A stretch of DNA of 51,095 bases, taken from contig DVGF01000025.1 in assembly GCA_018712835.1 (NCBI GenBank), positions 1-51,095 on the forward strand, given 5' to 3'. The stretch comes from Candidatus Ventrenecus stercoripullorum (GTDB lineage: Bacteria; Bacillota_I; Bacilli_A; RF39; UBA660). Under the pieces are notes generated by a model. The model made no database searches. It worked only from the letters and a program-made list of their open reading frames with translations, and was not told where the DNA came from. The position numbers and the translations under genes were made by a program. This document shows, in pieces, positions 1-8,438 of this stretch (within the stretch, counting starts at the first letter, position 1; each line of letters opens with the position of its first letter).

Positions 1-1503
1 GAAACGAAACTAGCAACTTATATTATTGTTTGTTGTACAATTTTGGTATTAGGAATTAGTTATGCCGTGTTTTTTCAAGTCAATCAAAACAGTAATAATC
101 AAGTGGTAGAAGCAGGAGATTTAACATTCACGTATCAAGATGGTAATCAAATTACATCAAGTAGTAAAAGTTCTTGTTTTGAACCGATGAGTGATGATGA
201 AGCAGGACTTTATTCTTCTAATTGTGCTTATCAATTTAGTGTGCAAAATACAGGATCATTGATGGGGAGTTATACCCTAACATTAACAGCAAATTCTGCT
301 AATACAGCACCAGCTGACCAGGTGAAGGTAATACTAAAAAGACAAAATGCAGAAGGAATATTAGAAACAGTAGAAAGCTTTCCAAAAAAGGTAAGTGAAA
401 TAACTAATGGGATTTTACTAGAAAATGGAGAAATCAATGTAGGAGAAAGTATTGTTTATAGTATTCAACTTTATGTGGATGAAAGTACTGTGACAGACCC
501 TAATGTGGACAGTGGAACAGCATATAACATTGATTATATGATTAATGGAACTGCAACAGTGCATGAGAGTCAAGATATTAGTACAGAGCCACCAGCTCCT
601 ACTGCAGTTGATAAAATCAAAGAGATAGCAGCTTCTAATCCAGACCAAATTGTAGAGGATGGAACTTCAGATAACAATTTAAGATATATTGGATCAAATC
701 CAAATAATTATGTGTCATTCAATGGAGAGCTATGGCGAATTATTGGAGTTATGAATAACATCGATGATGGAGCAGGAAACAAAGAAACAAGGGTTAAAAT
801 TGTTAGAAATGAGTCTATAGGGGAGTATAGTTGGGATTATGATGGCACAGCGAGTAGTGATAAATATAATAATGATTGGAGCACATCAACATTAATGAAC
901 TTATTAAATAATGGAGCATACTACAATCGGACTACAGGAATTTATTATAATAACAGTACTGAGGCAATAACTGTAGATTTTTCGAGTAACGGATTAACAA
1001 GTGAAGCAAAGTCTATGATAAGTAATGCCGTGTGGAATTTGGGAGGAACAACAAATTATAAGAGTGATACTGATGGACTTGCTAGTCATTTCTATGGATA
1101 TGAACGAGGAACTGAGGTCGCTAGTGGAAGACCAACAGAATGGACAGGACAAGTCGGACTCATATATCCAAGTGATTATGGGTATGCAACGAGTGGCGGA
1201 AGTACCACGGATAGAACAACATGTTTGTCAAAAGCATTACATAGCTGGGATAGTTTAAGTTATAGTGATTGTAAAAATAATGCATGGATATACAAAAGTG
1301 GCATACATCAATGGACATTAACTCCATATCCTGGTTTTGATTCTTCCTTATTCTATGTGCTTAACGATGGCTCTATGGGTAGTCCTAGTCCTACTGCGGC
1401 ACCTGTTCCAGATCCGGTCTTTCCTGTTACTTATCTATCTTCTAACGTAAAAATTACAGGTGGAGATGGTAGTGAGTCAAATCCATTTACTTTAGGCTTA
1501 TAA
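1..1503 (+). CDS. Surface protein, TasA/camelysin-like N-terminus plus C-terminal WRIIG domain (5' truncated)
   Basis: The reading frame is open from the first base, so the true start lies upstream; 500 residues are visible. The first residues form one hydrophobic segment (signal peptide or anchor). About residues 25-190 look like an Ig-like beta-sandwich of the TasA/camelysin kind (SYA...F, AGDL, then QNTG and SYTLTL). A linker rich in Thr and Pro leads to a C-terminal domain (from about residue 215) with YVSFNGELWRIIGV and ending YLSSNVKITGG...NPFTL, which resembles DUF6273-type domains. That domain is closely similar to the protein at 32647-33942. It is followed after 33 bases by a second paralogue, so the two are probably co-transcribed. 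A cell-surface or matrix role is inferred; function is unknown. Confidence 0.75.
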   Translation, partial: ETKLATYIIVCCTILVLGISYAVFFQVNQNSNNQVVEAGDLTFTYQDGNQITSSSKSSCFEPMSDDEAGLYSSNCAYQFSVQNTGSLMGSYTLTLTANSANTAPADQVKVILKRQNAEGILETVESFPKKVSEITNGILLENGEINVGESIVYSIQLYVDESTVTDPNVDSGTAYNIDYMINGTATVHESQDISTEPPAPTAVDKIKEIAASNPDQIVEDGTSDNNLRYIGSNPNNYVSFNGELWRIIGVMNNIDDGAGNKETRVKIVRNESIGEYSWDYDGTASSDKYNNDWSTSTLMNLLNNGAYYNRTTGIYYNNSTEAITVDFSSNGLTSEAKSMISNAVWNLGGTTNYKSDTDGLASHFYGYERGTEVASGRPTEWTGQVGLIYPSDYGYATSGGSTTDRTTCLSKALHSWDSLSYSDCKNNAWIYKSGIHQWTLTPYPGFDSSLFYVLNDGSMGSPSPTAAPVPDPVFPVTYLSSNVKITGGDGSESNPFTLGL

Positions 1504-1536
1504 TATATCTTTACTAAAAGAAAGAAGGAGTGAAAT

Positions 1537-3252
1537 ATGAAGCTCAAATATAAAATACTTATGGCAATCATTGCAGTGGCAGTTGGTTTATGTTTAATGA
1601 TCTATCAAAGTTATGCTTTGTGGGTTGTTACATTATCAGGACAAGAAAATATTGTGGAGGTCGGGTGTTTTAATATTGAATTTATTGAAAATACTAGTTC
1701 GATAGCCTTAAGTAATTCTTATCCTGTGAGTGATGAAAAAGGAATGAGTGGAGAAGCTTATTCTTTTACGATTACTAATAAGTGTACAGTAGACTCTGCT
1801 TATCAAGTGACACTTAATACCCTTAATGCGAACACTATGGGAGATGATAAAGTTAAATACGTTATCTACAAAGATAATGAGAGTAAACCAAGCATAGGCC
1901 AACTTGTAAATAGTGCACCAATCAATGCGGATAAAGCAAATATTACAGTTACAGATTTAAAAGAATCTTATATCATAGCTAGTGGAGAATTAAAAGGAGC
2001 AGCCGAAGAAAACGGAACAGGTGAGAGTCACACCTATAACGTGTATTTATGGATTGATGAAAGTGCTGGAAATGAAGTAGAAAACACAAGATTTGAGGCA
2101 AGTATTAATATTGTGAATGCAAGTACAAGAATATTAGAAGGTTATGAAAAATGTGTACAAGATTATGGAGAAGATAATCCAGAGTGTCAAATCATGGCCA
2201 ATGTTGACACAACTGGGTCTTGTCCAACAGTGAACGATGATGGAACAGTAAACGTAACAAGTGCGGAGTCTAGTGCTAGTCTTATTTGTACAGCACCAGA
2301 TGACTATGGGACAAGCTATTACTTTAGAGGAGCTGTAGAAAATAACTATGTATATTTTGCTGGATACTATTGGAGAATTTTAAGAGTCAATGGTGATGGA
2401 AGTATCAGAATAATTTATGATGGAACAAGTGCCCATGCAAATGGCGAGTCAAGTACTGATAGACAAATAGGAACAAGCGTGTATAATTCATCAGATAATG
2501 ACAATGTTTATGTTGGCTATATGTATGGAGCAACTGGAGCAAGCACTTATAACGAAACTCATACAAATACTAATGATAGTACAATTAAAACAGTAGTAGA
2601 TAATTGGTATAAAACAAATATAGAAGATGCAGGCTATAGTAGTTATGTTAGTGATACTTTGTTCTGTAATGATAGAAATATGTTTCCATCAGAAGAATTT
2701 ACAATAGATGGATATGTTACATTTACACAAGATGGTTATGGCCAAAATAATACAAATTATCGTTGGGGAGGAGTACCACAGCCATCGTTATCGGAAGAGG
2801 AATATGCTAAATTTTTAACACATCCAAATTTCAAATGTATTCAAAAGAATGATCGGTTTACGGTGGCTGATGAAAGAACTGGCAATGGATCCTTGTCATA
2901 TCCAGTAGCGTTATTAACAACAGATGAAGCATATTTAGCCGGTGGATATGCGGGTGAAGAAAACGAAAAATATTATTTATCTACCGGAAATGAGTACTGG
3001 ACGATGACACCTGACCATTTCGTTAATAGGGCAGATTTTTCTAATGCAACAGGTGCGTATATGCGTTATGTGGGGACTCATGGTGGAGTAGGTCTCATAT
3101 ATGTGATAGAGTGTTTTGAGGATAAGTGCGATATATATGATGAGGAATATGGTGTGACCACTTCTCGTGGTGTGCGCCCTGTTCTTAATCTGAAGTCTGG
3201 TAGTCTGACGGGGGGCTCAGGAACGGCATCTGACCCATATACAGTATCCTGA
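1537..3252 (+). CDS. Surface protein, TasA/camelysin-like N-terminus plus C-terminal WRILR domain
   Basis: 571 residues. The ATG follows the ribosome site AGAAGGAG. A basic start and one hydrophobic segment (about residues 7-25, ending SYALWVV) are followed by a beta-rich domain like that of the preceding gene (VEVGCFNIEF, then SFTITNKC and YQVTLNTL). The second half holds NYVYFAGYYWRILRV and ends SRGVRPVLNLKSGS...DPYTVS, again a DUF6273-like domain. It is less similar to the other two paralogues than they are to each other. Several Cys residues in the middle could form disulfides outside the cell. It is last in its transcription unit, because a strong terminator follows. Export is likely; the exact function is unknown. 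Confidence 0.75.
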   Translation: MKLKYKILMAIIAVAVGLCLMIYQSYALWVVTLSGQENIVEVGCFNIEFIENTSSIALSNSYPVSDEKGMSGEAYSFTITNKCTVDSAYQVTLNTLNANTMGDDKVKYVIYKDNESKPSIGQLVNSAPINADKANITVTDLKESYIIASGELKGAAEENGTGESHTYNVYLWIDESAGNEVENTRFEASINIVNASTRILEGYEKCVQDYGEDNPECQIMANVDTTGSCPTVNDDGTVNVTSAESSASLICTAPDDYGTSYYFRGAVENNYVYFAGYYWRILRVNGDGSIRIIYDGTSAHANGESSTDRQIGTSVYNSSDNDNVYVGYMYGATGASTYNETHTNTNDSTIKTVVDNWYKTNIEDAGYSSYVSDTLFCNDRNMFPSEEFTIDGYVTFTQDGYGQNNTNYRWGGVPQPSLSEEEYAKFLTHPNFKCIQKNDRFTVADERTGNGSLSYPVALLTTDEAYLAGGYAGEENEKYYLSTGNEYWTMTPDHFVNRADFSNATGAYMRYVGTHGGVGLIYVIECFEDKCDIYDEEYGVTTSRGVRPVLNLKSGSLTGGSGTASDPYTVS

Positions 3253-3291
3253 CCTAAGGACAGTTTTTGATAAAGTAGGATAAATAAAGAG

Positions 3292-3340
3292 AAAAAGATG
3301 GAGAATTACTCGCCCAGTGAGTATGGATTTCCATCTTTTT
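3292..3340 (+). terminator. Terminator after the surface-protein pair
   Basis: The arms AAAAAGATGGA and TCCATCTTTTT pair around an inner stem TACTC/GAGTA. The 3' arm ends in a T run. It lies 40 bases after the stop codon. Confidence 0.8.
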
Positions 3341-3863
3341 AGTTGTAAAGATATAAAAATAATATTTTTAGAAAAATGAAGACACGTAAAAAAGAATTTG
3401 AATATTTCAAATTGAAAAAAGAAGAAAATTGGAATTTCTTTGTTATATGTCATACAAAATAAATGTGAATGGTAAGCGAATGTATTTGGAAGAACAAAAG
3501 GCTCGATGAAATAAAGTTAATCCAGTATTAAATAAGGACATCACTCTCTTTTTTATTCTTTTTCCATCTAGGATATAAGTTTTATGAGTTTCAATTTTTT
3601 CATTCTTGTAACAACGAGAGTTTTTAGAATAGTCAGCTCCTAAAAGAGTGAGATAAGTGACACAGACACATAATAAAGTATACATAGTAGTAAAAGCAAT
3701 AAAATTAATTTTTAATTATTAGCAAAAGGCAAGAGATAATTTATCTTTTATTTTTTTAAAAAATTTTCAATAAAAAAAAGGAAATCGGATTTTTTTCTGT
3801 AATAATATTAGTGAGGGTATGTATTAGAATGTGTGAATTAAACATAGAGAGGAGAGAGTTTTT
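3341..3863. other. Gene-poor stretch before the Rpn gene
   Basis: About 520 bases with no convincing intact gene. It holds only the short minus-strand reading frame described separately and very A+T-rich DNA from about 3690 to 3840. The likely promoter for the Rpn gene lies at the right end, but no clear -35/-10 pair could be assigned. Confidence 0.5.
3443..3709 (-). pseudogene. Possible C-terminal remnant of a transposase
   Basis: A minus-strand open stretch of about 88 codons, with an internal ATG giving 80 residues, reads through CVTYLTLLGADYSK and ends SLFNTGLTLFHRAF then LPFTFILYDI. This compositional pattern recalls the C-terminal tail of some DDE transposases, but I recognise it only by memory of the style and not by a motif with known catalytic residues. 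No ribosome site precedes the ATG, and the frame continues upstream without a Met until a stop, as expected for a decayed 5' end. It could equally be a chance frame. Confidence 0.3.
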
Positions 3864-4712
3864 TTGAGTAAAGTTCACACTATAGAATCCCTAAATGGCG
3901 ATTTAGTATTTAAAGAAGTCTTTGGTACACAGAAAAATGTGAGATTTACAGAATATTTATTGGAACTTTTAAAAGGGTATGAAAAACATTCTTTAAAAGG
4001 AAAAGTGACTGTGTTAAATGAAGTTTTTTTAGATAAAACGAAATTAAATGATAAAGGAATTACTTCGGATGTTTTAGCAAAATCTGGGGATAAAGTAATC
4101 GATCTTGAAATGTATACGACTTTCGAAAAAGATGATTTTGAAAAAAGTCTTACTTATCTTACTAGAATTTATGGAACAAGATTAGAAATTGGGGAAAAGT
4201 ATCAAAATCAACCTAAAGTCACTCAGTATAATTTTTGTGTGTCTTCTCATATTTCTGGAATTAATGAATTTGAAACAGATTTTCTGTTTATGGACAGAAA
4301 AACAACCAATATTATTTCTGATAAAATAGAAGGATATATTTATCGCCTTGACAAGCTAGATGATGTGGTTTATGATGATGTTAGAAAAGAAGAATTACGT
4401 AAAATCATGAAAATGATTTATGCGAAGACCAAAGAAGAAAGATTAGAAATAGCGAAAGGAAGTGAAATACTTATGGATTTAGCACAAGTGATGGAAGAAT
4501 TTGTAAATGATGAAGCTGTTTTAAAATATAAAAGTTTGGCTGGAAAAAACGAAGAGATCGCGAGAAGAAATGGAAGGCGTGAAGGAAGAAAAGAAGGAAC
4601 TCAATTGGAAAGATGTAATATAGCTAAGAATTTATTAAAAGATCATTTAGATATCAATAAAATTATGCAGTATACTGGACTTACGAAACAAGAGATTTTA
4701 AGATTACAGTAA
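3864..4712 (+). CDS. Rpn family recombination-promoting nuclease / PD-(D/E)XK transposase-like protein
   Basis: 282 residues. The start is TTG, supported by GGAGAG a few bases upstream. The N-terminal two thirds carry the PD-(D/E)XK fold expected of the Rpn/PDDEXK_2 family: a conserved opening (LNGDLVFKEVFG), an Asp in GITSDVLAKS, then IDLEMYTT as the core strand, followed by a long helix. The C-terminus is basic (RRNGRREGRKEG), typical of the family, and ends with a short helical segment resembling a DNA-binding helix-turn-helix (LDINKIMQYTGL). These proteins cut DNA and are thought to promote RecA-independent recombination. It stands alone between a gene-poor stretch and clpB and has its own terminator. 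The family assignment is confident; the biological role here is not known. Confidence 0.8.
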   Translation: MSKVHTIESLNGDLVFKEVFGTQKNVRFTEYLLELLKGYEKHSLKGKVTVLNEVFLDKTKLNDKGITSDVLAKSGDKVIDLEMYTTFEKDDFEKSLTYLTRIYGTRLEIGEKYQNQPKVTQYNFCVSSHISGINEFETDFLFMDRKTTNIISDKIEGYIYRLDKLDDVVYDDVRKEELRKIMKMIYAKTKEERLEIAKGSEILMDLAQVMEEFVNDEAVLKYKSLAGKNEEIARRNGRREGRKEGTQLERCNIAKNLLKDHLDINKIMQYTGLTKQEILRLQ

Positions 4713-4752
4713 AGTTAGTATATTTTATTTGTTTTTTCTTATACTATATTTA

Positions 4753-4785
4753 GGAGGATTATTTATTCTCCTCCATTTTTTGTTT
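4753..4785 (+). terminator. Terminator after the Rpn gene
   Basis: Stem GGAGGA (4753-4758) with TCCTCC (4769-4774), ten-base loop, then a T-rich tail. It isolates the Rpn gene from the heat-shock promoter that follows. Confidence 0.75.
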
Positions 4786-4789
4786 GTTT

Positions 4790-4816
4790 TTAGCACTCTA
4801 TATTGACAAGTGCTAA
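4790..4816 (+). promoter_or_regulatory. CIRCE operator (HrcA site)
   Basis: TTAGCACTC, nine bases, AAGTGCTAA. This matches the CIRCE consensus (TTAGCACTC-N9-GAGTGCTAA) at all but one position. It overlaps the -35 box of the clpB promoter, the classical geometry for repression by HrcA. Confidence 0.92.
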
Positions 4817-4831
4817 TTATGGTGGTAAAAT
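4803..4831 (+). promoter_or_regulatory. clpB promoter
   Basis: TTGACA (4803-4808), 17-base spacer, TAAAAT (4826-4831). The -35 box lies inside the CIRCE element, so HrcA binding would block the polymerase. Confidence 0.85.
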
Positions 4832-4855
4832 GTATATAGTTTGGAGGTGGATGAT

Positions 4856-6964
4856 ATGTATCCAGAGAATAATGATGAATTAAAAAATGTTTTAGAAAAG
4901 TATGGACGAGATATTACGAAGAATGTGAAGGATAATAAAGTAGACCCAGTGATTGGGCGTGATGAAGAAATTCGTAATGTCATTCGTATTTTATCTCGTA
5001 AAAGTAAAAATAATCCAGTATTAATTGGAGAACCTGGTGTTGGTAAAACGGCGATTGTTGAAGGACTTGCTCAACGTATTGTGAAGGGTGATGTGCCAAA
5101 TAGTTTGAAAAATAAAACAGTTTGGGAGCTTGATTTAGGTGCTTTGGTTGCTGGTGCAAAGTATCGTGGTGAATTTGAGGAAAGATTAAAAGCTGTTTTA
5201 AAAGAAATTAAAGATAGTGATGGAAATATCATTATGTTTATTGATGAAATTCACATGATTGTTGGTAGTGGTGCTGAAGGAGCAATGGATGTATCTAATA
5301 TGTTAAAACCAATGCTTGCACGTGGTGAAATTCATGTAATTGGGGCAACTACTTTAAATGAGTATCGTAAGTATATTGAAAAAGATGGAGCTTTGGAGCG
5401 AAGATTTCAAAAGGTTTTAGTAAGTGAGCCTACGGTCCAAGATACAATTACTATTTTACGTGGGTTAAAGGAACGTTTTGAAATATTCCATGGTGTTAGT
5501 ATTAAAGATAATGCTTTAGTTGCTGCGGCTACTTTGTCTGACCGTTATATTACAGATCGATATCTTCCTGATAAAGCAATTGACTTAGTAGATGAAGCGT
5601 GTGCAACGATTAAGATGCAACTTGACTCTGTACCAGTAGATTTAGATAATTTAACTCGTAAGATTATGAGTCTGGAAATTGAACGGCAAGCCCTAAAGAA
5701 GGAAAAAGATGAGATTTCTAAAGCACGTCTTTCTAAGATCGATGAAGAATTATCGCATTTAAAAGTAGAAGAAAGTGACATGCGTAAGAAGTGGGAGTCT
5801 GAAAAGACTATTAAAGATGAGATTAACAAGAAGAAAGAGGAATTAGAGAAAGCAAAATTTGATTTATCTACGGCTGAAAATAATTATGATTTGGAGACTA
5901 GTGCAAAACTACGTCATGGTACTATTCCAAGACTTGAAAAGGAATTACAAGAACTTCGTGATGGAGAGCAAAATAGTATTTTATCCGATGTCGTTGATGA
6001 GGAAGGAATTGCCAATATTATTTCTCGTTGGACGCATATTCCTGTTAGTAAGTTAGTTAGCAGTGAAAGGGAAAAACTACTTCATTTAAGTGATCGATTA
6101 AAGATGCGTGTGATTGGTCAAGATGATGCGATTCATCGTGTTAGTGAAGCTATTTTACGTGCTCGTAGTGGCATTAAAGATCCGAATCGCCCGATTGGTT
6201 CGTTTATCTTTTTAGGACCTACTGGTGTTGGTAAAACTGAGGTTGCAAGAAGTCTTGCATATGAGTTATTTGATGATGAACGTCACATGATAAGGATTGA
6301 CTGTTCTGAGTATATGGAAGCATTTAATGTTTCGCGTCTTATTGGTGCTCCTCCAGGATATGTTGGATATGATGAAGGTGGTGTTCTTACTGAGGCTGTT
6401 CGTCGTAATCCTTATAGTATTGTCTTATTTGATGAGATTGAAAAAGCGCATAAAGATGTCTTTAATATCTTGTTACAGATTTTAGATGATGGACGACTTA
6501 CTGATAGTCAAGGTAGAACGGTAGACTTTAAAAACACGATTATTATTATGACAAGTAATTTGGGTAGTGAATATATCTTGGAAGGACGAGAGAATGCGAA
6601 AGAACTCGTTTATGAAGAATTAAGACATGAGTTTAGACCAGAACTTATTAATCGTATTGATGAGATTATTGTCTTTAATTCTTTACAAAAAGATTCTGTT
6701 GGTTTAATCTTAGATAAGATTTTGAAAGAAATTAGTAATCGTTTAGGAGAAAAACAACTTAAATTAGAGCTTAGTGATAAAGCACGTGAGAAAGTCATTG
6801 AAGAGTCATTTGATCCACAGTTTGGAGCAAGACCTATTAAGAGGTATGTGACTCAGCATATTGAAACGCTTATTGCACATAAACTAATTGAATCTGATTT
6901 GAAACCAGGTAATACTTTATATATTGATGTAAATAATGATACGTTTGTTATTTCTATTCATTAA
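4856..6964 (+). CDS. clpB: ClpB-type AAA+ disaggregase lacking the N-terminal domain
   Basis: 702 residues from the ATG at 4856. An in-frame TTG at 4841 is rejected because it sits in the ribosome site GGAGGTG. Order: short leader; first AAA+ domain with GEPGVGKT near residue 57 and IMFIDEIH; a long coiled-coil middle domain (about residues 270-385); second AAA+ domain with GPTGVGKTE near residue 454, [10 protein letters not shown], and a C-terminal ClpB small domain ending [10 protein letters not shown]. The long middle domain points to ClpB rather than ClpC, although the GAPPGYVGY pore loop is shared. Typical ClpB is about 860 residues; the substrate-binding Clp_N domain is missing. No ClpP-binding loop is evident. 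It would resolubilise aggregates with DnaK in the cytoplasm. CIRCE control upstream supports a heat-shock role. Confidence 0.92.
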   Translation: MYPENNDELKNVLEKYGRDITKNVKDNKVDPVIGRDEEIRNVIRILSRKSKNNPVLIGEPGVGKTAIVEGLAQRIVKGDVPNSLKNKTVWELDLGALVAGAKYRGEFEERLKAVLKEIKDSDGNIIMFIDEIHMIVGSGAEGAMDVSNMLKPMLARGEIHVIGATTLNEYRKYIEKDGALERRFQKVLVSEPTVQDTITILRGLKERFEIFHGVSIKDNALVAAATLSDRYITDRYLPDKAIDLVDEACATIKMQLDSVPVDLDNLTRKIMSLEIERQALKKEKDEISKARLSKIDEELSHLKVEESDMRKKWESEKTIKDEINKKKEELEKAKFDLSTAENNYDLETSAKLRHGTIPRLEKELQELRDGEQNSILSDVVDEEGIANIISRWTHIPVSKLVSSEREKLLHLSDRLKMRVIGQDDAIHRVSEAILRARSGIKDPNRPIGSFIFLGPTGVGKTEVARSLAYELFDDERHMIRIDCSEYMEAFNVSRLIGAPPGYVGYDEGGVLTEAVRRNPYSIVLFDEIEKAHKDVFNILLQILDDGRLTDSQGRTVDFKNTIIIMTSNLGSEYILEGRENAKELVYEELRHEFRPELINRIDEIIVFNSLQKDSVGLILDKILKEISNRLGEKQLKLELSDKAREKVIEESFDPQFGARPIKRYVTQHIETLIAHKLIESDLKPGNTLYIDVNNDTFVISIH

Positions 6965-6990
6965 AAAAGTCGCTAAAAAGCGATTTTTTT
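6963..6990 (+). terminator. clpB terminator
   Basis: AAAAAAGTCGCT, short A loop, AGCGATTTTTTT, starting at the clpB stop codon. The arms are A/T symmetric, so it may also serve the converging minus-strand gene. Confidence 0.85.
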
Positions 6991-7081
6991 AATGGTTATG
7001 ATACAATGCCATTGAAAATTAGTGACACAAGTGTCAGTAAAATTCAGTGAGAGTATTGTTTTTGTTAGAAGAGCTATAAAA

Positions 7082-8332
7082 TTATATTTCTTTATAAAAT
7101 ACTTTCATTATTTTATAGAGTTCGTAAATGTCATTTATGTTTGCTACTTCTACGGAAGAGTGCATGGCAAGTTCGGGCACTCCTACTTCTAGTGATTTAA
7201 TGCTTACGTGACGAAGGGATAGTCCACTTAAGGTAGAACCACCTGTGATATCGTTTTTAGCGGTAGAGTCTTGATAGAGTATATTGTGTTTTTTACATAG
7301 AGATTTGATGATGGATGAAAAGTAAGCATCCGTAGTTGAAGATATTTCTTTGATGATGGTAAATCCTTTTCCTAAAAAAGCTTTGCCTGTTTCATCGGAT
7401 AATTCTGGATGGTTTGGATGGACGGCGTGGGTATTATCAGAGCTTATTAAAAAAGATTTGGCAAGAGTAGGGGCAATTTCTATTTCTAGTGACGCGGCTA
7501 TTCTTTTTAAAGTATCTAGTAAAAAGTTTGAGTCTGCTCCTTCACGGGTTAAGCTTCCGATTTCTTCGTTGTTAAAAGAACAAAATACTAAAATGTTGTT
7601 TCCATTTGTTTCTAGAAAACTTTCTAGAGAAGAGTAGACACTGGTGATGTTGTCAATTCTAGGACTTAGAAGTAAATCTTGTTTTAGTCCGATTGTCTGG
7701 GGATTTAAACTATTGTATAAGAATAGTTCGTAATCCATTAATTTTTCTTGTGGTTTTAATGTTTCTTCTAATAAGTGAGACCAAGAGTCTTCTTTATCGG
7801 TAATAGCAAATATTGGTTGTAAATCTGTTTGGGCATTTAAATCAAGATTTGTGTTTGCTTTGTCGTTTAAGTGAATAGCAACGCTTGGAACAATGGCCAT
7901 TGGTTTTTTAAAGTCGACAATTCGTTTTTCTATTTTATCCTTTTTTTCTACGATGATACGGCCGGCGAGTGATAAAGGGTGGTCTAGCCATCCGTAGTTT
8001 AATAATCCGCCATAAGGCATGATGTTATATTTTAAGTAGTTGTCTTTAATATGATTGCCACTTGGTTTTAGAAGAAGTGATGGTGTATCACAGTGAGAAG
8101 TAATGATTAGAAATTTTTCTTTGTAATTTATTGGTATTTTAAAGGCTACAAGACTGGCATCATTTCTTGTTATATAAAAGAGTCCTTCGTTTAATTTCCA
8201 GTTGTCTTCTTCGTTTAATTTCGTGAAATTTTGTTTTTTTAATCTTTCTTCTATTGTGTTTACACATGTAAAAGCACAAGTAGAAGAAGTGATAAATTTT
8301 TTTAAATTGTTTGTAAATGTTGTTTTATTCAT
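7082..8332 (-). CDS. M18 family aminopeptidase
   Basis: 416 residues from the ATG at 8332; an ATG two codons earlier (8338) is possible, but the ribosome site AAAGGGATG is better spaced for the inner one. M18 metal-ligand motifs are in order: TSHCDTPSL (His, Asp), an Asp in SPRIDNITSVY, Glu-Glu in FNNEEIGS, Asp-Asn-Thr-His in SSDNTHAVHPNHP, and a late His in GLSLRHVSIKS near the end. Length fits the family (about 420-450). It removes N-terminal residues from peptides using two zinc or cobalt ions in the cytoplasm. It is the only long minus-strand gene in the first 34 kb, converging on clpB and divergent from pyk. No signal peptide is seen. Confidence 0.9.
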   Translation of the reverse strand: MNKTTFTNNLKKFITSSTCAFTCVNTIEERLKKQNFTKLNEEDNWKLNEGLFYITRNDASLVAFKIPINYKEKFLIITSHCDTPSLLLKPSGNHIKDNYLKYNIMPYGGLLNYGWLDHPLSLAGRIIVEKKDKIEKRIVDFKKPMAIVPSVAIHLNDKANTNLDLNAQTDLQPIFAITDKEDSWSHLLEETLKPQEKLMDYELFLYNSLNPQTIGLKQDLLLSPRIDNITSVYSSLESFLETNGNNILVFCSFNNEEIGSLTREGADSNFLLDTLKRIAASLEIEIAPTLAKSFLISSDNTHAVHPNHPELSDETGKAFLGKGFTIIKEISSTTDAYFSSIIKSLCKKHNILYQDSTAKNDITGGSTLSGLSLRHVSIKSLEVGVPELAMHSSVEVANINDIYELYKIMKVFYKEI

Positions 8333-8376
8333 AATCATCCCTTTTTTAGTTTGGGTGTTTTTTTCCTTTAATATAC

Positions 8377-8405
8377 TTGATTTTTTGGGGGTTTTATAGT
8401 AAAAT
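8377..8405 (+). promoter_or_regulatory. pyk promoter
   Basis: TTGATT (8377-8382), 17-base spacer containing a run of five G, TAAAAT (8400-8405). The start codon is 33 bases further on. Confidence 0.7.
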
Positions 8406-8438
8406 CGTTTCTGTTCGTAAAAAAGGAGTGTTGAATTT

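Noticed and set aside
4841..4855. TTG start for clpB at 4841
   Set aside because: The TTG overlaps the ribosome site GGAGGTG; the ATG at 4856 is correctly spaced.
7030..7050. TGACAC-AA-GTGTCA palindrome between clpB and the M18 gene
   Set aside because: It lies between converging genes, where no promoter is expected, and no partner site was found.
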